A DNA stretch of 64,000 nt from Chitinasiproducens palmae (GTDB taxonomy: Bacteria; Pseudomonadota; Gammaproteobacteria; Burkholderiales; Burkholderiaceae): NCBI RefSeq assembly GCF_900095735.1, contig NZ_FNLO01000002.1:261626-325625 (forward strand), read 5' to 3'. Both the position numbers and the translations under genes were made by a program. Within the stretch, counting starts at the first letter, position 1. The number at the start of each line of letters is the position of its first letter. Of this stretch, positions 8,586-16,521 are shown piece by piece. Under the pieces are notes generated by a model, which worked only from the letters and a program-made list of their open reading frames with translations, searched no databases and was not told the origin of the DNA.

Positions 8586-9296
8586 TCACCAGGGAACGGT
8601 CCGGCCCAGATAATCCAGGTATTCGAGGCCCGGCCGACCTTGCTTGCCCAGCATGACATCGACCAGGCTAGGAATGCTGTCATCGATGGACAGGGGCGCG
8701 TCCTCTCCACCTAGTTCGGTTCTGACCCACCCCGGCGCCATCACCAGCATTGCAAGCGGCGTTTCTGCATGGCGCGCGGCGAAGCTGCGCATGAACTGGT
8801 TGAGCGCCGCCTTGCTGCCACGGTAGAGCTCGCGCTGCCCGCGCGTGTTGTTCGCGATGCTGCCTTGCCCCGATGACATCACGCCGATCAAGCCCGCGGG
8901 GCGTACGAGACCGACGAGTTTCTCGACCACCCGCATCGGGCTGAGCGCATTCGTGACCATCAGGTTCACGAAATCGTCCGTCGAGACGGCGCCAATCGCC
9001 TGCGTCGGGTCCGGGTTGGTCGTACCGGCGTTGACGAACAGTATCTCGAAACGCCTGTCCGACAGACGCTCGCGCAGCGACAGGAGCTCCTGCGGTCTGG
9101 TGATGTCCAGCGATTCGATTGCGACTCGAGCCGGATGCCGAGCCGCGAGATCGTGCAGGCCGGTGTGCGCATGCCCGCGGACGGTACCGACGACGTTCCA
9201 CCCTTTAAGGACGAAACGCTCGGCGATGGCCAGGCCCAGGCCTCGCGAGGCGCCGATCAGCAGGATCGTGGGCGCTGCAGTTTGGATTGCGGACAT
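8586..9296 (-). CDS. Short-chain dehydrogenase/reductase (SDR)
   Basis: 236 residues from ATG 9296. The N-terminal nucleotide-binding motif is GASRGLG, followed by the LDIT segment, NAG (residues near 85), a serine region (MSSGQG) and the catalytic YxxxK as YRGSK. This is a classical SDR NAD(P)(H)-dependent oxidoreductase of ordinary length. Substrate specificity cannot be predicted. It is transcribed divergently from a LysR regulator, with 162 bases between them, the usual arrangement of a LysR-controlled target. The longer frame start at 9371 would occupy that regulatory gap and was rejected. Confidence 0.9.
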   Translation of the reverse strand: MSAIQTAAPTILLIGASRGLGLAIAERFVLKGWNVVGTVRGHAHTGLHDLAARHPARVAIESLDITRPQELLSLRERLSDRRFEILFVNAGTTNPDPTQAIGAVSTDDFVNLMVTNALSPMRVVEKLVGLVRPAGLIGVMSSGQGSIANNTRGQRELYRGSKAALNQFMRSFAARHAETPLAMLVMAPGWVRTELGGEDAPLSIDDSIPSLVDVMLGKQGRPGLEYLDYLGRTVPW

Positions 9297-9347
9297 GGGG
9301 TGTCTCGTGAGCCGTGCGATCGAGCCATTTTCCAACCGCGCGATGCC

Positions 9348-9371
9348 TTGCGCCAGACGCGCTGGCTGCAA
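9348..9371. promoter_or_regulatory. Inverted repeat in the SDR-LysR divergent gap
   Basis: Arms TTGCGCCAG and CTGGCTGCAA form an imperfect dyad (one bulged base) about midway between the two divergent starts. Position and symmetry fit a LysR-type operator. Binding by the adjacent regulator is inferred. Confidence 0.4.
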
Positions 9372-9458
9372 TCGAGCGTTGCATCGCGCGCCCTGGGTAG
9401 CGGCCGGGTTCTCGGCCGGTTCGCCCTGGATCGCACCGTTTGCCGTTATGCTGAAGAC

Positions 9459-10388
9459 ATGCCAAGCGTCGACCTCAATCTCCTACCCGCACTGGATGCA
9501 CTGCTCGCCGAGCGCAGCGTGACCGGTGCGGCCCGCCGGACGGGCCTCAGCGTGTCGGCGATGAGCCGAACGCTGGCTCGCCTGCGTCGAAGCACCGGCG
9601 ACCCGCTGTTGATACAGGCGGGGCGCGCGTTGGTGCTGACACCCTATGCGATGGAACTTGGCGAGCGCTTGCCGGCTCTGACCCGCGAGGCGCAGGCGGC
9701 GCTGGCACCGGCGCGACACGCCCTCGACCTGGCCCGGCTCGAACGGACCTTCACCATTCGTGCGGGCGAAGGCTTCATCGAACTGGTCTCCGCAATCCTG
9801 CTCAGGCGGCTCGCCCAGACCGCGCCGCGCGTGTGTCTGCGCTTCGCGCCCAAACCGGACTGGAATGTCGAGCCGCTGCGTCAAGGGGCGCTCGATCTCG
9901 AAATAGGCGTGCTCAACACGTCGGCTCCGGAATTGCGCGCCCGGGCACTGTTCCGGGACCGTTACGTCGGCGTGTGCCGCAGTGGTCACCCGTTGACCGC
10001 GTTGTCCCATATTGGCCCGGAACAATTTCTCGCGCATGGCCACGTTCTGGTCTCGCGATCCGGCGCCATTGAAAACGCTGCTGACGGCGCGCTGGCCGCG
10101 CTCGGCGGCGTGCGCCGAATCCAGATCATCGTGCCCGCGTACACGAACGCGCTCCAAATCGTACGGCAATCCGATCTGCTGGCCGTGGTCCCGCATTCCT
10201 GTGTGGACAACGGCTTCGTGCCCGGTTACGGCACACGGAACGGCGTGCAGTGGTTCGAACTGCCGCTGGCAGTCCCGGCATTCAACGTCTGCGCGATCTG
10301 GCATCCCCGGCTTGACCGCGATCCGGCGCAGCGCTGGCTGCGTGGCGAATTGCTTGCCCTCTGCCAGGAAACGCTGCCGCAAACGTGA
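9459..10388 (+). CDS. LysR-family transcriptional regulator
   Basis: 309 residues beginning MPSVDLNLLPALDALLAERS, the standard start of a NodD/LinR-like LysR subgroup. The winged helix-turn-helix is SVTGAARRTGLSVSAMSRTL (residues 19-38), then the effector-binding domain (TIRAGEGFIELV onward). Start ATG 9459 is chosen because the HTH starts immediately after it; the longer frame from 9135 is antisense to the SDR gene. It is divergent from that SDR gene, which it most likely controls. It converges on a second, unrelated LysR gene downstream. Ligand unknown. Confidence 0.92.
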   Translation: MPSVDLNLLPALDALLAERSVTGAARRTGLSVSAMSRTLARLRRSTGDPLLIQAGRALVLTPYAMELGERLPALTREAQAALAPARHALDLARLERTFTIRAGEGFIELVSAILLRRLAQTAPRVCLRFAPKPDWNVEPLRQGALDLEIGVLNTSAPELRARALFRDRYVGVCRSGHPLTALSHIGPEQFLAHGHVLVSRSGAIENAADGALAALGGVRRIQIIVPAYTNALQIVRQSDLLAVVPHSCVDNGFVPGYGTRNGVQWFELPLAVPAFNVCAIWHPRLDRDPAQRWLRGELLALCQETLPQT

Positions 10389-10638
10389 TGCGAGTCACCA
10401 GCAAGCGGAAACGAACAGGCGCGTGGCGCGCATGGGGCGAGAGAGACGCGTCGGCCCGGCTTGGTACGGCGGGCCGGGCGCTCGCCGTACCTGGCATCAG
10501 CGGTCGCGCTTCTCGGACGCGTCGATGCGGCGCGCTCCGTCCAGAACCTTCGCCGAGCTATCCGAGGCGGCAGTGGGCAGGAGCGGCTTGATCAGCCGGT
10601 GCGCCCTGCGCTCCCGGCCTTCGGCGCCCTCACCACTT

Positions 10639-11520
10639 TCACCGCCTGGGCGCGGACGCGACGACCTGATCGATCAGGTGACGCACGGTCTGGGATCGCT
10701 CGTGCTTTCGGTAAAGCGCCGCCACCTCCGAATGAATGATCGGACCGGCGAGCTCATTGAAGACCACGTCGGGCAGCTTGACCGATTTGATCAGAACGCT
10801 GGGGACGATCGCGACGCCGACGCCTAATGCAACCTGCGCCAACACCGCCACCAGGGTACCCGGCGTGGAGACGACGGCCGGCGTGAAGGCACCCCGCCGC
10901 GCCACCTCCTGCAAGCCCAGCACTTGTTCGGGAACAACGAACGACTCCTCGGCAAGCGCAGCGGGTCGGATCTTGCCGGCATGCATCGCCAGCGGGTGGT
11001 CGACGGACAACGCGACACAAAAGCGATCCCTTGCCACGATGTGACTCGCGAGCGACGGCGGATGGGCCACCGGGCTGCGGATGAACGCGACATCCACCCT
11101 TCCTTCCTCGATCAGGGTTGGCAGCTTTTCATTTGGGAATTCATTTGTGTTCACCATCACGTCCGGCCATTGCGTTCGGAATCGGCGGACTTGATCCTGG
11201 AGCGCGCCTGAAAACACGGCGGAGCCGACATACCCGATCTCGACGCGGCCGACCTGGCCGCGTCCGGCCCGCCTTCCGACGTGAACGGCGCGATCGAGCT
11301 GCTCCAGCGTGGCGCGCGCCTCGGCCAGGAAGGCCTCGCCGGCCGGCGTCAGCGCCACCGAACGCTTGGTCCGGTTGAACAGCCTCGCCTGCAGCGCGCG
11401 TTCCAGTTCCTGGATCTGCGCTGTCAGCGTTGGGGGCGATACGCCGATCCGCTCCGCAGACTGGCCAAAGTGGAGCGTTTCCGCCACCACAATGAATGAG
11501 CGTAGGTGACGCAGTTCCAT
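10639..11520 (-). CDS. LysR-family transcriptional regulator
   Basis: 293 residues, starting MELRHLRSFIVVAETLHFGQ. The HTH lies at about residues 18-37 (SAERIGVSPPTLTAQIQELE), followed by a periplasmic-binding-like ligand domain (GQVGRVEIGYVGSAVF onward). It resembles the CatR/BenM-like group that senses aromatic acids, but this is only a similarity of type. It is divergent from the GlcG-like gene, with 125 bases between them containing a dyad and a direct repeat (11545-11597). The GlcG-like gene is therefore its probable target. Confidence 0.92.
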   Translation of the reverse strand: MELRHLRSFIVVAETLHFGQSAERIGVSPPTLTAQIQELERALQARLFNRTKRSVALTPAGEAFLAEARATLEQLDRAVHVGRRAGRGQVGRVEIGYVGSAVFSGALQDQVRRFRTQWPDVMVNTNEFPNEKLPTLIEEGRVDVAFIRSPVAHPPSLASHIVARDRFCVALSVDHPLAMHAGKIRPAALAEESFVVPEQVLGLQEVARRGAFTPAVVSTPGTLVAVLAQVALGVGVAIVPSVLIKSVKLPDVVFNELAGPIIHSEVAALYRKHERSQTVRHLIDQVVASAPRR

Positions 11521-11544
11521 GAGGACCAGAGAGTCATGCTTCGA

Positions 11545-11597
11545 AATTCGGTTTTTCCGAATTATCTCATCAGCTAGCTTTATTGAACCGAATTATC
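11545..11597. promoter_or_regulatory. Dyad plus direct repeat in LysR / GlcG-like gap
   Basis: AATTCGG and CCGAATT form a perfect 7-bp inverted repeat with a TTTTT spacer (11545-11563). The right arm continues as CCGAATTATC and recurs exactly at 11588-11597, 31 bases (about three helical turns) downstream. This is the expected layout of LysR recognition and activation sites. No protein-binding evidence is available. Confidence 0.5.
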
Positions 11598-11645
11598 GCG
11601 ACTGCTCTAATCGACGGTTTAGAAAGCCACTCCTGGAGTCCTGAA

Positions 11646-12134
11646 ATGCCTCGCTTCCCACACGCCCTTGCCACGTTCACACTCGCAACTGCGCTCTGTG
11701 CCAGCGCGGCGTCGGCGGGTGCCGTCGAACTGCCCACCCAACCGGTACTGACGCTTGCCGCGGCACAGCGCGTCGCGGCGGCCGCGCAAGCGAAAGCCCA
11801 GGCCTCGGGATGGCCCTGCGTCATCGCCGTTGTCGATAGCGCCGGTTCGCCGATCGTGCTGCTGCGCATGGATGACGCGTCGGTCCCGGCGGGCGTCGAG
11901 CTTGCGCCCGGCAAAGCGCGCACTGCCGCCCTGTTCCGGCGCCCTAGCGGCGCTCTGGAGGACGCAATCAACGGGCCGCGCCCCGCCGCGATCACCGCAC
12001 AGGGCTTCGTGCTGATGCGAGGCGGTGTGCCGATCGTGAATGACGGCCGAATCGTCGGGGCGATCGGTGTCTCCGCCGACACCCCGCAACACGACGAGGC
12101 GATCGCGGAAGCCGGCGCGGCCGCCCTCAAATAG
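11646..12134 (+). CDS. Exported GlcG/HbpS-like (DUF336) protein
   Basis: 162 residues from ATG 11646, preceded by GGAG seven bases upstream. A Sec signal peptide is clear (residues 1-25, ending near ASAGA). The rest is the GlcG/HbpS fold: LTLAAAQRVAAAAQ, then AVVDSAGSPIVLLRMDDA, GKARTAALF, and the terminal VGAIGVSADTPQHDEAIAEAG. Family members bind haem or small cofactors, or accompany glycolate and diol metabolism genes; no specific role is assignable. It is divergent from the LysR gene at 10639-11520 and followed by a strong hairpin. Confidence 0.87.
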   Translation: MPRFPHALATFTLATALCASAASAGAVELPTQPVLTLAAAQRVAAAAQAKAQASGWPCVIAVVDSAGSPIVLLRMDDASVPAGVELAPGKARTAALFRRPSGALEDAINGPRPAAITAQGFVLMRGGVPIVNDGRIVGAIGVSADTPQHDEAIAEAGAAALK

Positions 12135-12155
12135 GCATCCGCAGCGCAATGCCGT

Positions 12156-12194
12156 ACACGGCGCGGCGGCGCCGTCCGGGCCGCCGCGCCGTGT
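12156..12194. terminator. GC-rich hairpin between convergent genes
   Basis: A perfect 15-bp stem (ACACGGCGCGGCGGC with its complement) and a 9-base loop lie between the convergent GlcG-like and hydratase-like genes. No T-run follows, so it is either a bidirectional terminator of the GC-rich kind or an mRNA-end stabiliser. Confidence 0.5.
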
Positions 12195-12247
12195 GAACGC
12201 GCCGGCCGCACTGCGCCCCGCTCACGCGCGGACGCGAGGCCAGGCCC

Positions 12248-12949
12248 TTAGCTGCCGATCCCTAGCCGCGCGGCAACAGTACGGGCAGTTGCCTCGCGGC
12301 GGGCGGTGAGCTCCGCCGCTGCCGCGCGCGCTGCCGCCAGTACGGACGCGGGTGCGGTGGCCGGCGTGCCGCTGTCGAATGGCGGCTCCGGCGCGTAGGC
12401 CATGCCGAGTTGAATCGATTGCGCGACGGTATCGCCGAGCATATCCGCCGCCAGGCGCAATGCGCCGTCGATCCCGGCAGTGACGCCCGCCGCGAAGATC
12501 CATTTGCCGTCGACGACCACGCGCTGATCCACCGCCTCCGCACCAAAGCACGGCAGCAGGTGGAAGGAGTTCCAGTGGGTAGTGGCGCGGCGACCACGCA
12601 GCAGACCCGCTGCGCCAAGCACGAGCGCGCCGGTACAGACCGACAATACCCGCCGCGCCCCCGCCGACTGCTGCCGCAACCACTGAAGCACGACCTCGTC
12701 GTGCATCAGTGCCTCCTGTCCGGGTCCACCTGGCACATGGAGCACGTCCAGTCGAGGCGCATCATCCAGCGTCGCATCAGGGACGATGCGCAATCCGTGA
12801 ACATCTCGAACCGGATCGGTCGAACGCGCGTAGATACGGTGCGTCGCGCCGGGCAGGCGCGACAGAACTTCGAACGGGCCTGTCAGGTCGATCTGGTCAA
12901 TGCCATCGAATGCGAGCGATCCGATGACGAGCGGTGCGTTCTGTGACAT
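12248..12949 (-). CDS. DJ-1/PfpI-fold hydratase, isonitrile hydratase-like
   Basis: 233 residues from ATG 12949, chosen because GGAG stands eight bases before it; ATG 12955 is two codons upstream. The nucleophile elbow SVCTGALVLG gives Cys105, and an acidic residue sits in FDGIDQIDLTGP (Asp21). The spacing is compatible with the Asp/Cys pair known for Pseudomonas isonitrile hydratase InhA (about 228 residues). GGPGQE and GVTAGID are further family landmarks. The enzyme may hydrate an isonitrile or process a related substrate. It is divergent from a GlxA-type regulator that has a homologous sensor domain, the likely controller. Confidence 0.82.
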   Translation of the reverse strand: MSQNAPLVIGSLAFDGIDQIDLTGPFEVLSRLPGATHRIYARSTDPVRDVHGLRIVPDATLDDAPRLDVLHVPGGPGQEALMHDEVVLQWLRQQSAGARRVLSVCTGALVLGAAGLLRGRRATTHWNSFHLLPCFGAEAVDQRVVVDGKWIFAAGVTAGIDGALRLAADMLGDTVAQSIQLGMAYAPEPPFDSGTPATAPASVLAAARAAAAELTARREATARTVAARLGIGS

Positions 12950-13008
12950 GGGCATGGCTCCGGGTGGGTGTGCTCGACATCGACACTGTAGTGCGTTAGC
13001 GTGTGGCG

Positions 13009-14166
13009 ATGCCGACACTCAAGCCACGGATTCCGCCACAAGTTCCGCCACAGCTTCCGGCACCGACCTTGCAGCCCGAGCCGCCACGGCAGCCGTCGCC
13101 AACGCATTCGGCCGAACGTACACCGCGCGCGCGTTCGGTCGCAAAGCCGCATGGGCGAAGCCGCACGTCGCGCCCAGCCGAAGCAGCGACAGCCGCCATC
13201 TGCAGGCGCGTCGAGTTGGTGGCCTTCCCGGACGTCCAGATGTTGGACATCGCCGGACCAGGCCAGGTATTCACCGCCGCTAACGAACTGGTCGCGGCGG
13301 CGCTCGGGCAAACGGCTTACGACGTGCAGGTCATTGCGCCGGGAGCGGCGCAGGTCGTCGCGACATCTGGCATTGCGTTCGCCGTCGCAGCGGCGGACAC
13401 GACCGTCGGACCGCCAGATACGCTGATCGTCGCGGGCGGCCGCGGCGTCATGGAGGCCGCGCGGGACGAAACATTGCGCGACTGGGTGCGCACTCGGGCG
13501 AGCCGCGCGCGGCGCGTCGCTTCGGTCTGTACCGGTGCATTTCTGCTCGCTGCGACCGGGCTGCTTGATGGAAAACGGGCGGTCACGCACTGGCGCCACT
13601 GTGATGAGCTGGCGCGTCGCTTCCCTCTGGTCCGGGTAGAGACCGACCCGATCTTCGTGCGCGACGGTGCCATCTGGACTTCGGCCGGCGTCACCGCGGG
13701 CATTGATCTCGCGCTCGCGATGGTCGAGGAAGACCTCGGCCGCGCCATTGCGCTGGAGGTCGCCCGCAGCCTCGTGGTGTTCCTGAAACGTCCTGGCGGA
13801 CAAGCGCAGTTCAGCGCATTGTTGGCGCTGCAAGCGGCGGACGAGCGCTTCGCGTCGTTGCACGACTGGCTGGCCGAGCACCTCGCGGAAGACCTGTCGC
13901 TGCCGCGTCTGGCTGACCGGGCTGGCATGAGCGAGCGCACGTTCCTGCGGCGTTATCGCGAGGCGACCGGCATGACACCGGCGAGCGCGGTGGAGCGCTT
14001 GCGTGTGGAAGCCTCGCGTCAAATGCTCGCCGAGACACGTCTGCCCATCAAGCGCATCGCGGCACGCTGCGGCTTCGGTTCGGAGGAAACGATGCGGCGC
14101 GCGTTCGCAAAGCTGCACGGCGTCAGTCCAAGCGACTACAGGGAGCGGTTCGGCACTGCAACGTGA
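13009..14166 (+). CDS. GlxA-family AraC-type regulator with DJ-1-like sensor domain
   Basis: 385 residues from ATG 13009; GTG 13003 is also possible, and the proline-rich first ~60 residues may be untranslated. Residues ~68-235 form a DJ-1/PfpI-like domain (SVCTGAFLL around the elbow cysteine, GVTAGIDLAL). The C-terminal ~100 residues form an AraC double HTH (LSLPRLADRAGMSERTFLRR, then IKRIAARCGFGSEETMRRAF). This is the usual GlxA/FtrA organisation, in which the DJ-1 domain is a sensor rather than an enzyme. It is divergent from the hydratase-like gene and probably regulates it. Confidence 0.9.
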   Translation: MPTLKPRIPPQVPPQLPAPTLQPEPPRQPSPTHSAERTPRARSVAKPHGRSRTSRPAEAATAAICRRVELVAFPDVQMLDIAGPGQVFTAANELVAAALGQTAYDVQVIAPGAAQVVATSGIAFAVAAADTTVGPPDTLIVAGGRGVMEAARDETLRDWVRTRASRARRVASVCTGAFLLAATGLLDGKRAVTHWRHCDELARRFPLVRVETDPIFVRDGAIWTSAGVTAGIDLALAMVEEDLGRAIALEVARSLVVFLKRPGGQAQFSALLALQAADERFASLHDWLAEHLAEDLSLPRLADRAGMSERTFLRRYREATGMTPASAVERLRVEASRQMLAETRLPIKRIAARCGFGSEETMRRAFAKLHGVSPSDYRERFGTAT

Positions 14167-14420
14167 GCAGATGATTCCGGTGCGGCAAAACCCGAGCGCT
14201 CGCCATCGATACCGAAATCGGCGCACCGATGGTCGCACTGTCGCGTCAGTATGCGTCTCACCAAGCTGGCGGGCGCGACACCTTGCAATCAGGAGCCGGC
14301 ATCACAAGACGTCGGCATGGCAACCCGGCGGCGGCGATGAATCCATGACACGCTCGCGGCAGCCCTGACGGCGGTCCGTCGCATCCAGCTTGCAGGCGGA
14401 CCGCAACGAACGATATCCAC

Positions 14421-15167
14421 ATGAGACGACAAAGGCACCGGCAACAGATGCGCAGCGGCACGACACGGTGGCTCACGCTGGCGATCGGCGGCATTGCCAG
14501 CGCAGCCTTTGTCGGCGGCGTTGCGGCTTACCTGCCGACAATCGCCGTGGTCGGGGCCGGCACAGCGATCGCGTCCGTCGCGACGTTTGCTGGTTCCACG
14601 CGGCGGCGATGGCTGGCCACCACCATCGCGTCGGCAGCGTTGGGCGCTGTGCTGTGGCTCGCATTCGGGACCACGCTTGGCTACTTCTGGTTGAATCGCT
14701 CGCGCCTCGACGCACTCGTCACCCAGATCGACGCGGTGCCGACCATCACGTCACTCCAGCTTGGCCACGATGAGGCGGTGGCGGCGCCCATCAACGACAT
14801 CCAGCGGTTCGACAGCTACCGCTTCATCAATGAGCAATTGGTGACCCGCTATCGTCGGCGCGTCGCCCCGGACGCGCCGGATGCTCCCGACACGCCGCAG
14901 CCGACCGTATATGAGGACGACCTATTGCACCGGCTGCAAGTGCCGGTCGCGCGCTATCACGCGCTGCGCGCGACGCTCGATGCACTCTCACTGTCAGGCT
15001 TCGATCGCATCGGCAGAGGCGGGATTGCTCTGGACGAGCGGATGCCGGGCGGCACGCCGTGGGGCAACGCCTTCCTTTATTTGCCTACCGACGACACACC
15101 CGCCATCGAACGGACACTCGAGCAACGTCGCCTGGCACCGCATTGGTTTTACATCACGCGGGGCTGA
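14421..15167 (+). CDS. Membrane protein of unknown function
   Basis: 248 residues. Three hydrophobic segments occupy roughly residues 17-37, 39-57 and 66-88 (LTLAIGGIASAAFVGGVAAY; TIAVVGAGTAIASVATFAG; TTIASAALGAVLWLAFGTTL). A hydrophilic, probably periplasmic or cytosolic, domain of ~155 residues follows, with an Asp/Pro-rich hinge (DAPDAPDTPQ). No enzymatic motif is recognised. The gene stands alone, after the GlxA regulator and before the iron-sigma locus. The coding call rests on codon usage, length and the coherent membrane topology. Confidence 0.65.
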   Translation: MRRQRHRQQMRSGTTRWLTLAIGGIASAAFVGGVAAYLPTIAVVGAGTAIASVATFAGSTRRRWLATTIASAALGAVLWLAFGTTLGYFWLNRSRLDALVTQIDAVPTITSLQLGHDEAVAAPINDIQRFDSYRFINEQLVTRYRRRVAPDAPDAPDTPQPTVYEDDLLHRLQVPVARYHALRATLDALSLSGFDRIGRGGIALDERMPGGTPWGNAFLYLPTDDTPAIERTLEQRRLAPHWFYITRG

Positions 15168-15532
15168 ATCGAGCGCGTCATGCCGATCGTTCGATCAAGC
15201 CGGCCTGGAAGCATCCGTGGCGAGTAAAGCCCTCACATGCATGCCGCAGCGCCTGACGATGGCGAAAGCCGCAATTTTCCGTGCACGCTTATCGGCTTCA
15301 GAAACGTTGACAGTTTCTCTTGTGCCTTTCCATTAAAGTCGAGCTTTGAGACTGCGGATCGCGCGGACCGCACCGTGAGTCGAATCGAGTCGATACCGTT
15401 GGCGCCAAGGCCCTTCGTTGCCCGCCCTCGCGTCTTTGTTGTCGAAAAATCCCGTCAGCGCAGAAGCGCGCGGCGGATGCCGCGGCTTGCGCCAGTTGTC
15501 AATGAAGTCCGCATCGACACAACGTCTCAACG
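15168..15532. other. Gap upstream of the sigma-factor promoter
   Basis: About 365 bases with no supported gene or repeat. The downstream part leads into the promoter and Fur-box region. Confidence 0.5.
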
Positions 15533-15561
15533 TTGGCAGCGACATCTTCCAATGCTATAAA
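15533..15561 (+). promoter_or_regulatory. Sigma-70-type promoter of the FecI-like gene
   Basis: TTGGCA (15533-15538), a 17-base spacer and TATAAA (15556-15561) make a near-consensus promoter. The expected start point, about 15568, falls inside the Fur-box-like dyad. Confidence 0.65.
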
Positions 15562-15563
15562 CG

Positions 15564-15580
15564 GTAATGATTTGCATTAC
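15564..15580. promoter_or_regulatory. Fur-box-like operator
   Basis: GTAATG-ATTTG-CATTAC is a perfect 6-bp dyad resembling the Fur consensus (repeats of GATAAT with its complement). It covers the predicted transcription start, 15 bases before the TTG start codon. Iron-dependent repression of the sigma gene is the natural reading. Confidence 0.6.
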
Positions 15581-15594
15581 GAAAAAGGCTTGTC

Positions 15595-16152
15595 TTGGAA
15601 ACTGCGACACTGCCGAGCACCGCATGCGGGACTGCATCAAGCAACGGTGCCCTGGACCATCTCTATCGCGCCCATCACGGCTGGCTGATCAACTTTCTGC
15701 GAAAGCGGCTCGGCAATACGTGCGACGCGGCCGACCTCGCGCACGATACCTATCTACGATTGCTGGCAACCGGACGCACCCCCGACACGGACAGTGCCCG
15801 CCCATATCTCGCGCATGTCGCCAAGTGCCTCGCCGTTGATCTACATCGTCGGCGCGAGATCGAATCCGCTTATCTCGATACGCTAGCCGCACTCGCGCCG
15901 CGACAGATTCCTTGCGAGGAAACCCGGGCGGCGATCATCGAGACCGTAGTGGCCATCGATCGCGCATTGCAGCAGCTTCCCGCCGGCACGCGAGCGGCCC
16001 TGCTGCTCAGCAGGCTCGACGGCCTGAGTTATCGCGATATCGCAGCGCGACTGGCGGTCTCCGTATCGTCTGTCGAAAAATACGTCGCCACCGCCCTGCG
16101 CGCCTGCTATGACGCGCGGTACGGTTCGACGCAGGCAACCCATGGCAGCTGA
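15595..16152 (+). CDS. FecI-like ECF sigma factor (iron starvation)
   Basis: 185 residues from a TTG start with AAGG six bases upstream; no in-frame ATG exists nearby. Region 2 spans about residues 20-90 (HHGWLINFLRKRLGN, AADLAHDTYLRLL). Region 4 spans about residues 120-172 (LPAGTRAALLLSRLDGLSYR, then IAARLAVSVSSVEKYVATAL). These segments are typical of FecI/PupI-type sigma factors that drive TonB-receptor genes on a signal from the receptor. The gene has a strong promoter overlapped by a Fur-like box and is followed by a FecR-type remnant and, 2 kb on, an STN-bearing receptor. Confidence 0.9.
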   Translation: METATLPSTACGTASSNGALDHLYRAHHGWLINFLRKRLGNTCDAADLAHDTYLRLLATGRTPDTDSARPYLAHVAKCLAVDLHRRREIESAYLDTLAALAPRQIPCEETRAAIIETVVAIDRALQQLPAGTRAALLLSRLDGLSYRDIAARLAVSVSSVEKYVATALRACYDARYGSTQATHGS

Positions 16153-16164
16153 CTCACCAACGCA

Positions 16165-16440
16165 ATGCGACAGAAAGCCTCGATCGATCCGGACATTGTC
16201 GAACACGCGAGCCTCTGGATGGCGCGTCTCTGGTCGGACGACACGACGGACCGCGATCGCGCCGCGTGCCGTCGCTGGCGCGACGCACACGCCGACCACG
16301 AGCGTGCCTGGCGGCGGCTGCAGGGGCTGAGTGAGCAGCTGGCTCAGACGACGCCCGCCGTTCGGAGGAAATGGCGATATGACCGGCCTGCGAGCTTTCA
16401 CGTCCCGCGGCGCCGCGCCGTTGGTGCGGCGGCATCCTGA
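16165..16440 (+). CDS. FecR-type DUF4880-only protein (short or truncated anti-sigma regulator)
   Basis: 91 residues starting 12 bases after the sigma gene. Residues ~12-65 are the cytoplasmic DUF4880 domain of FecR/PupR regulators (HASLWMARLWSDDTTDRDRA; CRRWRDAHADHERAWRRL). The transmembrane segment and periplasmic FecR domain (normally ~220 more residues) are absent, and no other frame downstream restores them. Either the gene was cut when the adjacent toxin-antitoxin module entered, or it is one of the naturally short DUF4880 proteins seen beside some FecI genes. As it stands it could still bind the sigma factor but cannot sense the receptor across the membrane. Confidence 0.7.
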   Translation: MRQKASIDPDIVEHASLWMARLWSDDTTDRDRAACRRWRDAHADHERAWRRLQGLSEQLAQTTPAVRRKWRYDRPASFHVPRRRAVGAAAS

Positions 16441-16492
16441 TACTGATCTCGCCAGCCCAACTGTCGCAACGCTGTCGCGACAATTCAGGCGG

Positions 16493-16520
16493 TTGCCATC
16501 TATATCCGAACGGATATAAT
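16493..16520 (+). promoter_or_regulatory. Promoter of the toxin-antitoxin operon
   Basis: TTGCCA (16493-16498), a 16-base spacer and a perfect TATAAT (16515-16520) lie immediately before the ATG at 16522. The start point would then lie at or just inside the first codons, implying a leaderless transcript or a later start. A 10-bp palindrome TGTCGCGACA lies at 16473-16482. Confidence 0.5.
16501..16518. promoter_or_regulatory. Perfect palindromic operator of the toxin-antitoxin operon
   Basis: TATATCCG-AA-CGGATATA has 8-bp perfect arms. It overlaps the -10 element and ends four bases before the toxin ATG. It is the expected autorepressor site for the HTH antitoxin. Confidence 0.6.
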
Positions 16521-16521
16521 T

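Noticed and set aside
7699-8589. Long frames on both strands in the 7.7-8.6 kb gap
   Set aside because: Low-complexity Arg/Ala/Ser translations, no ribosome site and no family motif.
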